Translations under genes and position numbers: made by a program | The notes under the pieces: model-generated | The model's input: the letters and a program-made list of their open reading frames with translations, nothing else | Told to the model about the DNA's origin: nothing | The model's database searches: none | From: a candidate division BRC1 bacterium ADurb.BinA292 | Lineage (GTDB): Bacteria; Sumerlaeota; Sumerlaeia; MVZB01 | Reading direction: 5' to 3' | NCBI GenBank assembly: GCA_002068205.1 | Contig: MVZB01000133.1 | Location: 1-8,732, forward strand | DNA: 8,732 bases | In this document: positions 1 to 8,483 of the stretch, piece by piece | How the letters are laid out: each line of letters begins with the position of its first letter | How positions within the stretch are numbered: the first letter of the stretch is position 1

Positions 1-2140
1 CGGGAGCCGGTGGCAATCCCGCGCCGGCCACCGGCTCCAGGCCGCCGTCGGTACTCAGCAGCTCGATCAGGCTCGCCGATTCACTCGCGGCTTCCTCGCC
101 GCGGGCGGCAATCTCGGCCTCCAGATCAGCCGGGATCTCGCCGCCGATGTCGTCGATCCATTTGCGCACATTGGGATCGCGGCCGCCCAGGCGCAGGTAG
201 CTCAGATAAAGCGGCAGCGCCTCGCCGGGGTTCTCGAGGTAATTATGCTGCAGGATCGCCATGCTGAGGACGAAATCCGGCTCGTCCGGGTCCGCCGCGA
301 TGGCCTTGGCATACCATTCCTCGGCGTCGGCGTAGCGCGTCTCGAGCTGATACGAAACGCCGATGCCGTTCATCGCCGGGGCATGACCCGGCTGGCGGGC
401 CAGCGCCATCTCGAACAGCTCCCGCGCGCGATTGGTGTTCTTCTGTTTAAGATTGGCTTCGCCCATCATCGTCCATGCGCGCGCCAGCACGTCGCGCTGC
501 TCGTCGGTCACCTCCATCTCTATCGCCTGCTGGTCGGTCAGCGTAATCTCCTCGTCGTCGTCCTCATCCTCATCGCCGCCGGCGCCGGGCGCCGCGCCGT
601 TCTCCTGAAGCTGAGCCTTGACCAGATTGACGGCCTTCTCCGCCTCAATTTCCATCCGCTCCAGTTCTTCCTCGTCACGGTAGGTCAACGCGATCAGCAG
701 CTGCGCCTCGGCGTTGTTCTCGTCGCGCTTGACCACCTTCTCCAGGTTCTCGCGGGCATCGTCGTACTCGCCCAGGCTGCGCAGGGCGCGACCCAATCCC
801 AGGTAGGCATGATAGCGATCCGGGTCGAGCTGGATGGCTTCCTCGAACAGCCGCTGGGCCTCTTCCGGATCGCCCTGTTCGAGCCTGATTTCGCCTAGCT
901 CGATCAGCGCGTCGTAATGGCCCGTCCGCATCGCGACGAGCCGGTTGATCGCCGCGGCGGCCTGTTCGAGCTCGCCCAGTTCGCGGTGCGAGCGGCCCAG
1001 GGCGAACAGCGCGTCCTGCAGCCGCGCATCGGTCTTGTTCGCGGCCCGCGCGACACCCTGCGTCAGCAGGTCGCGCGCCTGGCGCCACTGACCCTGGTTA
1101 TAGTAGATCCGCCCCAGCAACAGATAGGCCCGCTCATCTTCGGGCCGTTCCCGGATGATCGCCCGCAGGTTGGTGACGGCCGAATCGGCGAGCGTCGCAA
1201 GCTGATCCACCGGCAGGCTGGCATAGGCATCGATTGCCAGCTCGACCGCGTCCGGATATCGGAAATTCTCATCCTGGCGGGTCACCTCGAGGAACGTTTC
1301 CGCCGCCTCGGCATAAAGATTCTGGTCCTGATAGAGCCGGCCCAGTTTCATTTTGTAATCCAGGATCTCGGCGCTCGCCGCGCCGTCGCCCGCCGCCCCC
1401 TCTTGTTCCAGGATCCGAATCCCCTCGGCATACTGCTGGATGGCCTCGGCCTTGCGCGCGGGCGAGGCCTGCAGCAGGTCGGCGAATTCGAGCCGGGCGC
1501 TGGCCCCTTCCGGATACGCCTCGATGGCGCGGCGGTAACTGCGCTCGGCTTCGGGATACAGCACGCGGTCGCGCATCTGGCGCGCAAGGCCGACATACGC
1601 CTGCGCCAGCAGTTGACGGGCGTGCGTCCGGATCGCGTCGGAGTGGGCGCGCTCGATCAGGCCGGTGATTCGCTCGATCGCCGGTTCGAACTCCTGGCGC
1701 TCCAGCGCGCGGTTGATGTCGTCGAACGTGCGGCCGAATGCACGATGCTCCTCGTCCTGCATGCGGCCGCGCAGCGACTCGATCTTGCGCTGCAACTCGG
1801 CGTTGTCCGGGTCGAACGCCAGGGCGTTCTGATACTGTTCGAGCGCTTTTTCGAAGTCGCCGCTCGCCGCCAGCAGGTCGCCGCTGGCTTCGCTGTAACT
1901 CCGCTCGCCCGCTCCTTCGATCCGGTCGATGTGGGCCCGCGGGATGCGCAGCGTGGCCGCCGCCGTTCGGATCGTGACCTGCTCGGCGTCAGAGGCATCC
2001 AGATCGACGACCCCCTCGATCTGCCGATTGCCGTGCAGGTAGACAATGTCGGCGAACGCCGGCGCGACCCACGCCAGGCAGAATGCCGCGAGACAGGCCG
2101 TCCGGCCCGCGGACCGCAGGGGAAGCAAGAGAGCTTTCAT
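1..2140 (-). CDS. Secreted TPR-repeat protein, 5' part (C-terminus beyond left edge)
   Basis: I translated this frame by hand from the ATG at 2138-2140 and found it open for 713 codons to the window edge. Residues 1-30 are a signal peptide (MKALLLPLR, a hydrophobic stretch, then APAFA before DIVYLHG), so the protein should be exported. Residues 31-75 form a small beta-rich segment (DIVYLHGNRQIEGVV...LRIPRAHIDRIEG). From about residue 80 onward there are tandem TPR-like helix pairs with typical signatures (GDFEKALEQYQNALAFDPDN, GQWRQARDLLTQGV, GDPEEAQRLFEEAIQLDPD, TRYADAEEWYAKAIAADPDE). A very acidic, likely disordered insert (GGDEDEDDDEE) lies at 521-531 and splits the repeat array. The tail after about 665 is Glu/Ala-rich. 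TPRs mediate protein-protein contacts; the partner is unknown. No Shine-Dalgarno sequence is evident. A five-codon mini-ORF (ATG at 2149-2151) ends in a TGA overlapping the start codon. Role beyond a periplasmic or outer-envelope scaffold cannot be stated. Confidence 0.85.
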   Translation of the reverse strand, partial: MKALLLPLRSAGRTACLAAFCLAWVAPAFADIVYLHGNRQIEGVVDLDASDAEQVTIRTAAATLRIPRAHIDRIEGAGERSYSEASGDLLAASGDFEKALEQYQNALAFDPDNAELQRKIESLRGRMQDEEHRAFGRTFDDINRALERQEFEPAIERITGLIERAHSDAIRTHARQLLAQAYVGLARQMRDRVLYPEAERSYRRAIEAYPEGASARLEFADLLQASPARKAEAIQQYAEGIRILEQEGAAGDGAASAEILDYKMKLGRLYQDQNLYAEAAETFLEVTRQDENFRYPDAVELAIDAYASLPVDQLATLADSAVTNLRAIIRERPEDERAYLLLGRIYYNQGQWRQARDLLTQGVARAANKTDARLQDALFALGRSHRELGELEQAAAAINRLVAMRTGHYDALIELGEIRLEQGDPEEAQRLFEEAIQLDPDRYHAYLGLGRALRSLGEYDDARENLEKVVKRDENNAEAQLLIALTYRDEEELERMEIEAEKAVNLVKAQLQENGAAPGAGGDEDEDDDEEITLTDQQAIEMEVTDEQRDVLARAWTMMGEANLKQKNTNRARELFEMALARQPGHAPAMNGIGVSYQLETRYADAEEWYAKAIAADPDEPDFVLSMAILQHNYLENPGEALPLYLSYLRLGGRDPNVRKWIDDIGGEIPADLEAEIAARGEEAASESASLIELLSTDGGLEPVAGAGLPPAP

Positions 2141-2179
2141 GAGAACCGCATGTGAGTGGGAATCAATCCATGGGCGACC

Positions 2180-2204
2180 CGGCCCCGCCGCGGGGGCGGA
2201 GCCG
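2180..2204 (-). promoter_or_regulatory. GC-rich hairpin in the TPR mRNA leader
   Basis: In the minus-strand transcript, CGGCTCCGCC and GGCGGGGCCG can pair over 10 bp (one U-G wobble) around a 5-base loop. The hairpin lies just downstream of the predicted transcription start and about 40 bases before the start codon. No U-run follows, so it is not an intrinsic terminator. It may stabilise the mRNA 5' end or affect translation. The structure is seen by complementarity; the function is inferred. Confidence 0.4.
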
Positions 2205-2220
2205 ATGACTCGCAGCTCTG

Positions 2221-2249
2221 ATCTTAGGCAAACCCCGGGAAACGGTCAA
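2221..2249 (-). promoter_or_regulatory. Sigma70-type promoter of the TPR gene
   Basis: On the minus strand, TTGACC (2249-2244) is followed by a 17-base spacer and TAAGAT (2226-2221). These match the -35 and -10 consensus at 5/6 and 4/6. Transcription would start near 2213, giving a leader of about 70-75 bases before the TPR start codon at 2140. Orientation, spacing and position all fit that gene. Not tested beyond consensus matching. Confidence 0.6.
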
Positions 2250-2467
2250 CCAGCGGGATGGGGGGAGATTTGGAGAGACAGAGGAGGTTCCTACAACGGC
2301 GCTGGCTCGTCAAGGTTCCTTGGGAGGAGTGAATCCCCTAGCCGAGGACGTCCCCCTTCGCCTCGCATTTTGGTGTTTGTTGTCCAACCGACCGCTGCCA
2401 GACATTCCGGGCCGCGAAATTCTCGACCCCTCATCCCTCGTTGAACCGCAGGCTCTGGTGCGACTGG

Positions 2468-2842
2468 TTACTTCTTCTCAAAGAAATTGACTCGATCCAA
2501 TCCCTTAAAATCAGCATCCTGCGTCCAGATCAACGCATCGAATTCACGCGCCGCGGCCAGAATAATGCTGTCGGCCATCGGCAGAGCGTGCCGAAGGCTG
2601 AGAACCGCCGCCTGCTTACCAAGCTCCGTTGTCAGATGAACCACGTGGCCGCGCTGCATGGCGGTCAACCCCTGAAGAGCGATGTTTTCGCCCGATTCCC
2701 GACACAGGACTTTGAAAACCTCATAAATCGAGATGATCGGGACGACCGGGGCCTCAATATTCTTCAGCGGAGGTTCGAAGAGTGAGGCGTTGGGTCCATC
2801 GATGAAGTATTCGAGCCAGGCGGATGAGTCGATGAGGTTCAC
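2468..2842 (-). CDS. vapC: VapC-type PIN-domain ribonuclease toxin
   Basis: This 124-residue protein has the usual VapC length and a complete PIN-domain set of acidic residues: D5 in MNLIDSSAW, E41 in SIYEVFK, D91 in MADSIILA, and D109 with D111 in WTQDADF. PIN toxins are Mg2+-dependent RNases that cut tRNA or rRNA and are held inactive by a cognate antitoxin. The start is a GTG at 2840-2842. It overlaps, as GTGA, a TGA (2839-2841) that would be the ancestral stop of the upstream antitoxin, which is the classic translational coupling of vapBC operons. The gene lies in the same direction as the antitoxin relic. No lesion is visible in the ORF, so the toxin looks potentially active even though its antitoxin appears broken. 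An uncharacterised PIN RNase outside a functional TA pair is the alternative. Confidence 0.88.
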   Translation of the reverse strand: MNLIDSSAWLEYFIDGPNASLFEPPLKNIEAPVVPIISIYEVFKVLCRESGENIALQGLTAMQRGHVVHLTTELGKQAAVLSLRHALPMADSIILAAAREFDALIWTQDADFKGLDRVNFFEKK

Positions 2843-3044
2843 GGGCGATCACTGTCGCGTTCAATTCGACGTTGATCCCCTTTACATAACTTCGCTATTC
2901 GATAATGTCCCGCTGCGGAATGAACTCCAACCGCCCTTGATGCTCAATCACCTGCATCCTCTGTCCCGGGCGGATCTTCAGCCTTTCCCTGACAGAGCGC
3001 GGAATCACAACTTGGAATTTGGGGGATACGATAACCGTTTCCAT
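2839..3044 (-). pseudogene. vapB: AbrB/MazE-fold VapB antitoxin, disrupted by stop and frameshift
   Basis: From the ATG at 3042-3044, preceded by GGGAAGG four bases upstream, 49 codons encode a swapped-hairpin AbrB DNA-binding domain. It begins METVIVSPKFQVVIPRSVRE and continues with RLKIRPGQRMQVIEHQGRLE. A TAG at 2895-2897 then ends the frame. The same frame continues after it as RSYVKGINVE, which resembles the E-L-R-x-x-x-K-G-I-(D/N) segment usual in this family, with TAG in the place of the Leu codon. One base missing near 2863 then restores, in the next frame, ERDSDRP followed by TGA at 2839-2841, a normal antitoxin ending that overlaps the vapC GTG. Two lesions thus remove the toxin-binding C-terminus but leave the DNA-binding domain expressible. 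The family comparison is from memory. Sequencing error, or a genuinely short antitoxin, are alternatives. Confidence 0.72.
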
Positions 3045-3169
3045 GTCGCCTTCCCGTCCCTCTCGGCTTGGTTCCAGGATAGAGAACCCCTGTTGATCAA
3101 GTCCGCGACACAGTGAAGGAGGGAGCAGCAGCGAGAGGAGGCATAGGGAAGGGCTTCGTGGTGATCTCC

Positions 3170-3208
3170 GCGGCCGCTGTGGAAATCTTTTCTGCTGGGT
3201 GCGGCCGC
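3170..3208. repeat. Paired GCGGCCGC octamers downstream of the E1 gene
   Basis: Two copies of the self-complementary octamer GCGGCCGC lie at 3170-3177 and 3201-3208, separated by 23 bases, 13 bases past the E1 stop codon. In E1 mRNA they could pair as an 8-bp stem, but the loop is long and no U-tract follows. A competing short stem (GGTGC/GCACC, 3198-3202 with 3213-3217) overlaps it. It may help terminate or protect the E1 transcript, but the evidence is weak. Confidence 0.25.
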
Positions 3209-3220
3209 TTTAGCACCGCC

Positions 3221-5698
<2,478 letters not shown>

Positions 5699-5764
5699 GG
5701 CTGGAGGCTCCTTGGCTGATTCAGGATACGGAAAGCCGGCGAGGCACGAAATTCTGCGCGCGGG

Positions 5765-6565
5765 TCATGCGGGCTCGCCTTTGGCGGCGGGCCCGGGCTC
5801 GCGGCCGGGGAAGATCATCTCGATCCCCAGGTCGTTGAAGAACTCGCGCCATTCGACCGGCGGTTCGCTGTCGATCACGATGCGCGAGATCTCGGAAAAT
5901 TCGCAGATCCGGTAGAGCGACGGGCGGCGCAGCTTGGTGTGATCCACAACCAGGATCGCCTCGCGGGCGTTGTGGATCGCCAGCCGGTGCAGGTGCGCGC
6001 TGTCGATGTCGCTGGCGGTGATCCCGAAATCGCGGCTCAGCCCGTCTGATCCGATGAAGGCAAGGTAGCCGCGCAGTTGCTCCAGCGTGCTGATCGCCAG
6101 CGGGCCGACCGTATCCATGCGGTCAGGGCGGTATTTACCCCCGATGCTGATCAGGTTGACCCCTTCGGCGCTCCCCAGCTCGGCGGCCAGGCGGATCGAA
6201 TTGGCGATGACCGACAGCCCCCGCTTGCGCCGCAGGTGATGGGCCATCTCGTAGATCGTCGTGCCGCCGTCGAGGAAGATCGTTTCGCCATCCTCGACGA
6301 GCGCGGCGGCCAGCCGCCCGACGATGCGCTTGGCCTCGGGGTTGCGCAGGGCCTTGGAGCGGAACGAAAAGTCGCTGTTGTGGGGGATCGTGGCGCCGCC
6401 GTAGAACAGCTCGGCGTGCCCTTCATCGGCCAGCGAGCGCAGGTCGCGCCGGACGGTGGCTTCCGACACGTCCATCAGCGACGCCAGAGCCTTGACCTGC
6501 ACCTGGCCCGCTTCGTAGAGGCGCGCGAGGATCTGGTCGCGACGTTGCTTGGTGTTGAGGCTCAT
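5765..6565 (-). CDS. DeoR-family transcriptional regulator
   Basis: Starting at the ATG at 6563-6565, the protein has 266 residues, typical of DeoR regulators. A TTG 36 bases further upstream is in frame but adds only a poorly conserved extension. The N-terminal winged helix-turn-helix is at about 6-57 (RRDQILARLYEAGQ...LMDVSEATVRRDLRSLADEG). The C-terminal effector domain (about 75-235) carries the family marks IFLDGGTTIYEMA, ISIGGKYRPDRMDTVGP, FIGSDGLSRDFGITASD and VVDHTKL. This domain resembles sugar-phosphate isomerases, and members usually sense a phosphorylated sugar or related metabolite as repressors. It sits upstream of the E1 gene on the same strand and divergent from the lipoyl-protein gene, so control of both arms from 6566-6751 is the natural inference. 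The ribosome binding site is weak. The effector is unknown. Confidence 0.9.
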   Translation of the reverse strand: MSLNTKQRRDQILARLYEAGQVQVKALASLMDVSEATVRRDLRSLADEGHAELFYGGATIPHNSDFSFRSKALRNPEAKRIVGRLAAALVEDGETIFLDGGTTIYEMAHHLRRKRGLSVIANSIRLAAELGSAEGVNLISIGGKYRPDRMDTVGPLAISTLEQLRGYLAFIGSDGLSRDFGITASDIDSAHLHRLAIHNAREAILVVDHTKLRRPSLYRICEFSEISRIVIDSEPPVEWREFFNDLGIEMIFPGREPGPAAKGEPA

Positions 6566-6616
6566 CGAGGACTCTGCTTCGCGAAGCCGGGATCGGGCCA
6601 ACCAACAAACGACAAG

Positions 6617-6645
6617 ATTGGACAGGAAACAAGCATGAATTTCAA
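6617..6645 (-). promoter_or_regulatory. Candidate promoter of the deoR-E1 operon
   Basis: On the minus strand TTGAAA (6645-6640) is followed by 17 bases and TCCAAT (6622-6617), matching consensus at 5/6 and 4/6. The start of transcription would be near 6609, about 45 bases before the DeoR ATG. The -35 region lies in an AT-rich patch with two AATTT motifs 12 bases apart (6638-6642 and 6650-6654), which could be part of a regulator site. Consensus matching only. Confidence 0.42.
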
Positions 6646-6666
6646 GAATAATTTGCAGGATTGCGC

Positions 6667-6695
6667 TTGACGCCCGCGCCGCACGGCGCTAGGGT
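6667..6695 (+). promoter_or_regulatory. Candidate promoter of the lipoyl-protein gene
   Basis: TTGACG (6667-6672), a 17-base spacer and TAGGGT (6690-6695) form a promoter of the style common in high-GC bacteria. Transcription would begin near 6702, about 50 bases before the ATG at 6752. Its -35 lies back to back with that of the deoR promoter, 21 bases away. Confidence 0.5.
6676..6689. promoter_or_regulatory. Palindrome inside the promoter spacer, candidate operator
   Basis: GCGCCG-CA-CGGCGC is a perfect 6+6 inverted repeat. It fills the promoter spacer from its fourth base up to the -10 of the lipoyl-gene promoter. A protein bound there would block that promoter, and the divergently encoded DeoR regulator is the obvious candidate. 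In GC-rich DNA such a short palindrome can also occur by chance, and binding is only inferred. Confidence 0.35.
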
Positions 6696-6751
6696 GACCT
6701 TGGCCTGTTCCCACCGGCTCGCCCAACCGAACCCTTCCGGAAGACATACCG

Positions 6752-7984
6752 ATGATCCGCATCACCATGCCGCAAGCGGGCCAGACGATGGAGGATGGAA
6801 CGGTCGTCCGCTGGCTCAAGCGCGAGGGGGACGCCGTCGCGCCCGGCGACGTGCTGCTGGAGATCGAAACCGACAAGTCCACCCTGGAGGTGGAGTCCGT
6901 GGCCGGCGGGACCTTGCGCCGCATCCTGGCGCCCGAGGGGACCACGCTCCCGGTGCATGCGCCGCTCGCGATCGTGGGCGACCCGAATGAAGACATCGAG
7001 GAGGCGGTGGAGCAGGCGCGCGAGGAATTGAAGCGACAGGCGCCGGCGGACGGCCCGGCGCCGACCGCGCCCCCTGCCCCGCGGGAATCGCCCGGCGCGA
7101 AACCGGCGACCGCCGAGTCCACCCCGGAGCCGGACCCCACGCCCGCCGCCGCGGCAAGCGTCGTCCCGATTCTGATGCCGCAGGCCGGCCAGTCGATGGA
7201 AGAGGGGACGATCGTCAAGTGGCGCGTCGCCCCGGGCGACCAGGTCAAAGTCGGCGACATTCTATTTGACGTCGAGACCGACAAATCGGTCGTGGAAGTC
7301 GAGGCGACCGATGCGGGACGGCTCGCGCGGATCCTCGTGCCCGAGGGCGCAACGGTCCCCGTGAAGCGCCCGGTCGCCTACCTGGCGGAGCACGATGCCG
7401 ACGTGGATGCCTGGCTGAAGGCCGAAGGCGCGGCGAGCGGCGCTCCGGCGGGCGCGGCGCCGCCCCCGGCCCCGGTCAGCTCGGCGCCTCCGGCCGGGGC
7501 GGTCGTGCCGGTCCTGATGCCGCAGGCCGGCCAGTCAATGGAAGAGGGGACGATCGTCAAGTGGCGCGTCGCGCCCGGCGCCGAAGTGAAGCCGGGCGAC
7601 ATCCTGTTCGAGGTGGAGACCGACAAATCGGTCGTGGAAGTCGAGGCGACCGACGCCGGCCGGCTGGCGCGGATCGTCGTCGGCGAAGGCGGCACGATCG
7701 AGGTCAAAAAGCCGGTGGCGTATCTGGCCGACCACGACGCCGACGTCGACGCCTATCTGGCGGCGGGCGGCGAGACCAACGCGCCCGAAGCGGGCGACAG
7801 CCTGCCGCGGCCGGTCGAGGCGCATCGGGAGACGGCTCCCGCCGCGGCCGAAACGCCTGCGCCGGCGGCCGTTGAACAACCGCTTCTATCCGCCGATGGG
7901 TTCTGCCCTGTACTGGCTGCGTCCCAGGACGATTCGGCTTCCGCCGTGGCCTTGGATTCCGCTGACCAAAGGGACGACGCGTGA
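6752..7984 (+). CDS. Three-lipoyl-domain protein (E2-like), C-terminus probably not native
   Basis: The ATG at 6752 is preceded by GGAAG eight bases upstream. The encoded protein has three biotinyl/lipoyl domains at residues 1-76, 137-217 and 251-331, each opening with MPQAGQ(T/S)ME(D/E)GT and each with a lipoylation loop ETDKS. The acceptor lysines are K42, K178 and K292. The domains are joined by Ala/Pro-rich flexible linkers, as in E2 components whose lipoyl domains swing between E1, E2 and E3 active sites. The divergent fused E1 would be its acylating partner. No peripheral-subunit-binding domain or acyltransferase domain is present. After another Ala/Pro linker (about 343-374) the frame enters sequence that codes, in a different frame, for an unrelated membrane protein. 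The last 35 or so residues, up to the TGA at 7982-7984, are therefore probably an artefact of a junction near 7875. The true protein may be a full-length E2 or a free lipoyl carrier. Confidence 0.85.
   Translation: MIRITMPQAGQTMEDGTVVRWLKREGDAVAPGDVLLEIETDKSTLEVESVAGGTLRRILAPEGTTLPVHAPLAIVGDPNEDIEEAVEQAREELKRQAPADGPAPTAPPAPRESPGAKPATAESTPEPDPTPAAAASVVPILMPQAGQSMEEGTIVKWRVAPGDQVKVGDILFDVETDKSVVEVEATDAGRLARILVPEGATVPVKRPVAYLAEHDADVDAWLKAEGAASGAPAGAAPPPAPVSSAPPAGAVVPVLMPQAGQSMEEGTIVKWRVAPGAEVKPGDILFEVETDKSVVEVEATDAGRLARIVVGEGGTIEVKKPVAYLADHDADVDAYLAAGGETNAPEAGDSLPRPVEAHRETAPAAAETPAPAAVEQPLLSADGFCPVLAASQDDSASAVALDSADQRDDA
7160..7744 (+). repeat. Tandem duplication of lipoyl domains 2 and 3
   Basis: Two coding units repeat with an exact offset of 342 bases (114 codons): domain 2 at 7160-7402 and domain 3 at 7502-7744. 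They share a 38-base perfect match (7274-7311 with 7616-7653) and a 59-base stretch with one mismatch (7172-7230 with 7514-7572). Synonymous positions are conserved, so the copies are recent or homogenised. Domain 1 is clearly more diverged. Confidence 0.85.
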
Positions 7985-8270
7985 GCCGGTCGATGTGGCG
8001 CTCTATGCCGCCCTGCTGGTGATCCTCGTGGTAGCTCTGTTGTCCGACGGTACGGGTCCGGTTCCGGAGCTCGGTACCTCGATCGGGCTGTTGCCGGACT
8101 GGCAGATCGTCGCGATCCTTGCGCTGCTGGCGTTGATCAGCCTTCGCGACAAGGTGATCTTCCTGGCGGCGCGCGGCGAGGTCTATGCATCGCTCACCGT
8201 GGCGTTTCTTTTCGGCGGTGTGAACGTGATCATCGCTGCGAAATTGGTGTGTCTGATGATCTGGATGGGC
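7875..8270 (+). pseudogene. Internal fragment of a DUF3556-like multi-pass membrane protein
   Basis: Read in the frame beginning at 7875, about 132 codons give NNRFYPPMGSALYWLRPR, then TIRLPPWPWIPLTKGTTREP. Two or three hydrophobic membrane segments follow (VALYAALLVILVVALL; IVAILALLALI; VAFLFGGVNVIIAAKLVCLMIW), with SLRDKVIFLAARGE between them. This pattern resembles DUF3556 membrane proteins, which I recall from actinobacteria and proteobacteria and which are several hundred residues long; their function is unknown. The fragment has neither its own start nor its normal end. Upstream the sequence belongs to the lipoyl gene in another frame. After LCLMIWMG-type sequence near 8270 the expected continuation is replaced by antisense cyclase sequence. 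It is therefore a mid-gene piece bounded by two junctions. The family assignment is from memory and moderately secure. Confidence 0.6.
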
Positions 8271-8272
8271 GG

Positions 8273-8473
8273 CTATATCGCCTCGAAGACGGCCATCAGA
8301 CCGTCGCCAAGCGTCTTGACCAGATGCCCGCCGACGCGGTCCACCGCCAGCCCCATCTGGCTGATGGTGTGCGTCACCACCGAGGTGGCCTCGGCGTTGC
8401 CGAGGGTTTCGAACAGCGCCGTGCTGCCGCGCAGGTCCGCAAACAGGACGGTGCGCTGGCGGATCTGCGTCAT
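8273..8473 (-). CDS. Class III adenylate/guanylate cyclase domain, truncated
   Basis: Sixty-six codons encode the opening of a class III nucleotide cyclase catalytic domain. RTVLFADLRGSTALFETLG carries the first metal-binding Asp (D13), and GGHLVKTLGDGLMAVFE carries the second (D57) and K53. A whole domain needs about 170 residues. The frame is cut by a TAG at 8273-8275 right after MAVFEAI, where the sequence changes to the DUF3556-like fragment, so the product lacks the second half of the active site. The ATG at 8471-8473 is a plausible natural start because some cyclases begin a few residues before this motif, although no ribosome binding site is seen. It lies 10 bases behind the rpoD stop on the same strand, so the two could be genuine neighbours from a proteobacterial genome. 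Confidence 0.72.
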   Translation of the reverse strand: MTQIRQRTVLFADLRGSTALFETLGNAEATSVVTHTISQMGLAVDRVGGHLVKTLGDGLMAVFEAI

Positions 8474-8483
8474 CGAGACGGAA

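Larger units (their letters stand above)
2141..2467. other. Gene-free spacer between TPR gene and vapC
   Basis: This 327-base spacer holds the TPR leader and promoter (2141-2249). The remainder, 2250-2467, lies downstream of the vapC stop codon. I see no RNA gene, no convincing CDS and no clear intrinsic terminator for vapC. A 24-codon plus-strand ORF at 2258-2332 lacks a ribosome binding site. Translated stretches on either strand show no family I recognise. The sequence is less GC-rich than the flanking genes, as expected for non-coding DNA. Confidence 0.5.

Noticed and set aside
245..898. Plus-strand open frame of 217 codons with hydrophobic stretches
   Set aside because: It is antisense to TPR codons; the leucine and valine runs come from reading Glu/Asp codons (GAG, GAC) backwards.
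917..2155. Plus-strand open frame of 412 codons at the left
   Set aside because: It is aligned codon for codon opposite the TPR gene, which has a signal peptide, TPR motifs and a promoter. It is an antisense shadow.
2258..2332. Small plus-strand ORF of 24 codons (MGGDLERQRRFLQRRWLV...)
   Set aside because: There is no ribosome binding site and no promoter in its direction. It begins just beyond the minus-strand -35 element of the TPR promoter.
3170..3208. Intrinsic terminator after the E1 gene formed by the two GCGGCCGC copies
   Set aside because: The loop is 23 bases and no U-run follows in the direction of transcription, so I list it only as a weak inverted repeat.
6566..6601. TTG start extending the DeoR protein by 12 residues
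   Set aside because: The ATG at 6563-6565 gives a normal N-terminus just before the QRRDQIL motif, and the extension is not typical of the family.
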